Origin: Schistosoma haematobium
Taxonomy: Eukaryota > Platyhelminthes > Trematoda > Strigeidida > Schistosomatidae
Assembly (NCBI RefSeq): GCF_000699445.3
Contig: NC_067200.1
Coordinates: 3,264,450-3,328,449 of the forward strand
Reading direction: 5' to 3'
Length of the DNA stretch: 64,000 nucleotides
Shown here: positions 63,769 to 64,000 of the stretch, one piece after another
Numbering within the stretch: the first letter of the stretch is position 1
Layout of the letters: the number at the start of each line of letters is the position of its first letter
The notes under the pieces: generated by a model
Database searches by the model: none
What the model was told of the DNA's origin: nothing
What the model saw: only the letters and a program-made list of their open reading frames with translations
Made by a program: the position numbers and the translations under genes

Positions 63769-64000
63769 ATTCTGCATATAATTACTGAATTGGTCACAGT
63801 TATCATTCTTCACATTCCTCTACATTTATTATTCTCATTCTTCCTTCAAACATACTCTTTCAGACTGTGTTTCTTAACCATATTCTCGATGTTTAGTCTT
63901 CTTTATCATAACTACCAGGATTATTTCCTCTTCTTTACAAGATAAATGATCCTGTTCGTGTCATCTCCAAAGGAATGCGGTTTGAAATGCATATAAGTTA
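63769..64000. other. Right flank, nothing recognised
   Basis: AT-rich sequence after the RTE-A 5' end; no gene or repeat identified. Confidence 0.5.

Overview
The window looks like nuclear DNA of a schistosome or a close relative (Platyhelminthes, Trematoda). Three conserved eukaryotic protein genes are split by introns of 37 bp to about 4 kb and longer. Almost all remaining DNA is flatworm-type retroelements: CR1-like and RTE-like LINEs, Ty3/gypsy fragments, a LINE-tailed short repeat, and Sm-alpha-like SINE pieces carrying a hammerhead ribozyme motif. No bacterial-style operon, CRISPR array or viral genome was seen.

Layout. (1) 1-18352, + strand: eight 3' exons of NUP155, a large scaffold nucleoporin, coding about 946 C-terminal residues; the N-terminal part lies upstream of the window. 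(2) 18353-20562: convergent intergenic DNA. (3) 20563-35754, - strand: complete PPM1G-type PP2C protein phosphatase gene (7 exons, 677 residues). Its 37-codon first exon sits 7.2 kb from exon 2. (4) About 35930-47893: a nest of three CR1-like LINEs, with Ty3/gypsy pieces inserted into one of them, filling most of the space between the divergent PPM1G and ICT1 genes. (5) 49617-59753, + strand: complete gene for the mitochondrial peptidyl-tRNA hydrolase ICT1/mL62 (5 exons, 186 residues, GGQ motif). (6) 60624-63760, - strand: a near full-length but decayed RTE element.

The three host genes have no obvious shared pathway. They act in the nuclear pore, in phosphatase signalling and splicing, and in mitochondrial ribosome rescue. 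The most informative biology is in the retroelements. Several insertions can be dated against each other by perfect target-site duplications, including a LINE inside a LINE and a twin-primed (5'-inverted) RTE copy. Two CR1 copies share a 560-bp tract that I read as identical, inside sequence that is otherwise only about three-quarters identical. That pattern suggests inter-element gene conversion or an assembly artefact. One CR1 element has five reading-frame breaks, and every one falls at a homopolymer. Exon limits were set by hand from splice consensus, reading-frame phase and recalled family sequence, so they should be checked against transcripts.
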